Assembly: GCA_950054195.1 (NCBI GenBank)
Contig: CATLPG010000011.1
Coordinates: 1 to 64,000, forward strand
Direction of reading: 5' to 3'
DNA: 64,000 nt
Source: an uncultured Saccharospirillaceae bacterium
Lineage (GTDB): Bacteria; Bacteroidota; Bacteroidia; Flavobacteriales_D; CAJJDF01
This document shows, in pieces, positions 63,252 to 64,000 of this stretch. How positions within the stretch are numbered: the stretch's first letter is position 1; each line of letters begins with the position of its first letter. Made by a program: the position numbers and the translations under genes. The notes under the pieces are model-generated. The model was not told the origin of the DNA, made no database searches, and saw nothing but the letters and a program-made list of their open reading frames with translations.

Positions 63252-64000
63252 AATTTGGTATCGTAAACCAATCCATCGATTATATATTCATAAATGGAGT
63301 GGTTACCTTTTAAATTTGGGGTTTGAAAACAGCTTGTAATGTATTTAGGTTGATTCAAATATTCTCGATCAATCATTTCTACGATGGTGTTGTAGTATTT
63401 TGTTGAGGTTTTTCCAATTAATAGAGGCTCTAAATCATAACCCGACTTCCACTTGTGATAAATTTCGGTAAATCCAGCTAGGTATAGGTAGTCCTTTGTA
63501 AAACCACCACCTCTAAAAACACGAGCAACTAAATTGAATGTTTCTCTTTTATCTTCTTTGTAATCGTTAAGAATGGTGTTGTAAACTTCAACAAAATCAG
63601 CACCTAAACACATCATATCTATCGCAATAACTCGAAGGGCTAAGGTTCTTAATCGTCTTAATGTAATGTTTCCTGATAAATATTCAGCTAATACGGCCAG
63701 TCCTTCTTGGGTTTTTGTATTAACGGGTAAACCAAGATTAAATACTTTTAGAGGTTGATCAATAGAGTTCATGGTTGTAACCATATGCACGCCTATTTCA
63801 TGGTGAACTAAATAATTTAACTCTTTGATAGAAAACTTAGAGTTTCTCTTTATTAAAACCTTTTTTTCACTATTAATAACCATTACATCAGAGGCCATAT
63901 CTGAAGTAACTCCAATTTTAGATCCTTTAAAACCATAATCCTTAAAGCTTCTTTGAAAAGCTTCTTTGGCTTCCTTAACACCTACTTGAAGGTTAACTGT
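63248..64000 (-). CDS. QEGLA-motif (DUF1704) metalloprotein, C-terminal part (5' end outside window)
   Basis: The frame is open to the right edge, so the gene continues outside the window; an internal ATG at 63898 is not the true start, because 34 more in-frame codons without a stop lie before the edge. The 250 visible residues contain the zinc-type motif HHEIGVH and, about 35 residues later, the QEGLAVLAEYLSG motif that names the flavohemoglobin expression-modulating QEGLA family. The fold resembles a gluzincin-like peptidase, and the role is not established. It is coupled to bshC by a 4-base overlap. Confidence 0.85.
   Translation of the reverse strand, partial: TVNLQVGVKEAKEAFQRSFKDYGFKGSKIGVTSDMASDVMVINSEKKVLIKRNSKFSIKELNYLVHHEIGVHMVTTMNSIDQPLKVFNLGLPVNTKTQEGLAVLAEYLSGNITLRRLRTLALRVIAIDMMCLGADFVEVYNTILNDYKEDKRETFNLVARVFRGGGFTKDYLYLAGFTEIYHKWKSGYDLEPLLIGKTSTKYYNTIVEMIDREYLNQPKYITSCFQTPNLKGNHSIYEYIIDGLVYDTKL

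Overview
The window is AT-rich chromosomal DNA from a member of the Bacteroidota, most likely order Flavobacteriales. Four encoded proteins carry type IX secretion sorting domains. The na(+)-NQR cluster, the bacillithiol gene bshC, the BatD/BatE pair, a long NusB and promoters of the TTTG-N19-TAnnTTTG type all fit this group. I see no tRNA, CRISPR array, insertion sequence or prophage. The only RNA gene I can support is rnpB (RNase P RNA, minus strand, about 23625-23982). Genes are tightly packed, and the only gene-free stretch above 300 bases is the one holding rnpB.

Layout. 1-8855 (+): the end of a MoxR-type ATPase, a large T9SS cargo protein with a thrombospondin-C-like N-terminal domain, then a two-gene cassette (secreted M48 metalloprotease plus small predicted outer-membrane barrel) present twice in tandem. 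8838-12346 (-): housekeeping operon leucine dehydrogenase - nusB - DUF1573 lipoprotein - yajC - coaE. 12505-15885 (-): an LVIVD-repeat lipoprotein followed by three related barrel proteins. 16070-19417 (-): batD-batE and an FkbM methyltransferase. 19539-23639 (+): ECF sigma factor with anti-sigma factor, ornithine aminotransferase, DUF2851. 23625-31761: rnpB, a T9SS cargo protein, murQ (+), then a minus-strand run of small enzymes, an ABC exporter and cystathionine beta-synthase.

32009-38279 (+) is the complete nqrABCDEF operon, ending in a clear terminator. 38328-48242 is a surface-protein block: a membrane protein with an AraC-type DNA-binding domain, two fibre/adhesin-like proteins (one with a peptidase S74 chaperone domain), and a convergent 1302-residue SBBP/PKD T9SS cargo protein. 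48363-55150 carries murB, WbqC, a cytoplasmic periplasmic-binding-protein-like protein, an OmpA lipoprotein, a barrel, nitroreductase, arginase and a pRiA4b ORF-3-like protein. 55240-61187 (+) is a secreted subtilase followed by a probable copper operon: small Cys-motif membrane protein, barrel, MbnP-family lipoprotein and two diheme MauG/cytochrome c peroxidase-like lipoproteins. 61184-64000 (-) holds a DinB protein, bshC and a partial QEGLA-motif protein.

The most interesting points are: (i) the MbnP operon with two diheme enzymes, one of which appears to lack both the inter-heme Trp and the Met/Tyr axial-ligand residue; (ii) the duplicated metalloprotease-barrel cassette, which has no obvious named function; (iii) the thrombospondin-C-like domain on a bacterial T9SS protein. 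All functions are read from sequence motifs and remembered family features; no database search was run.
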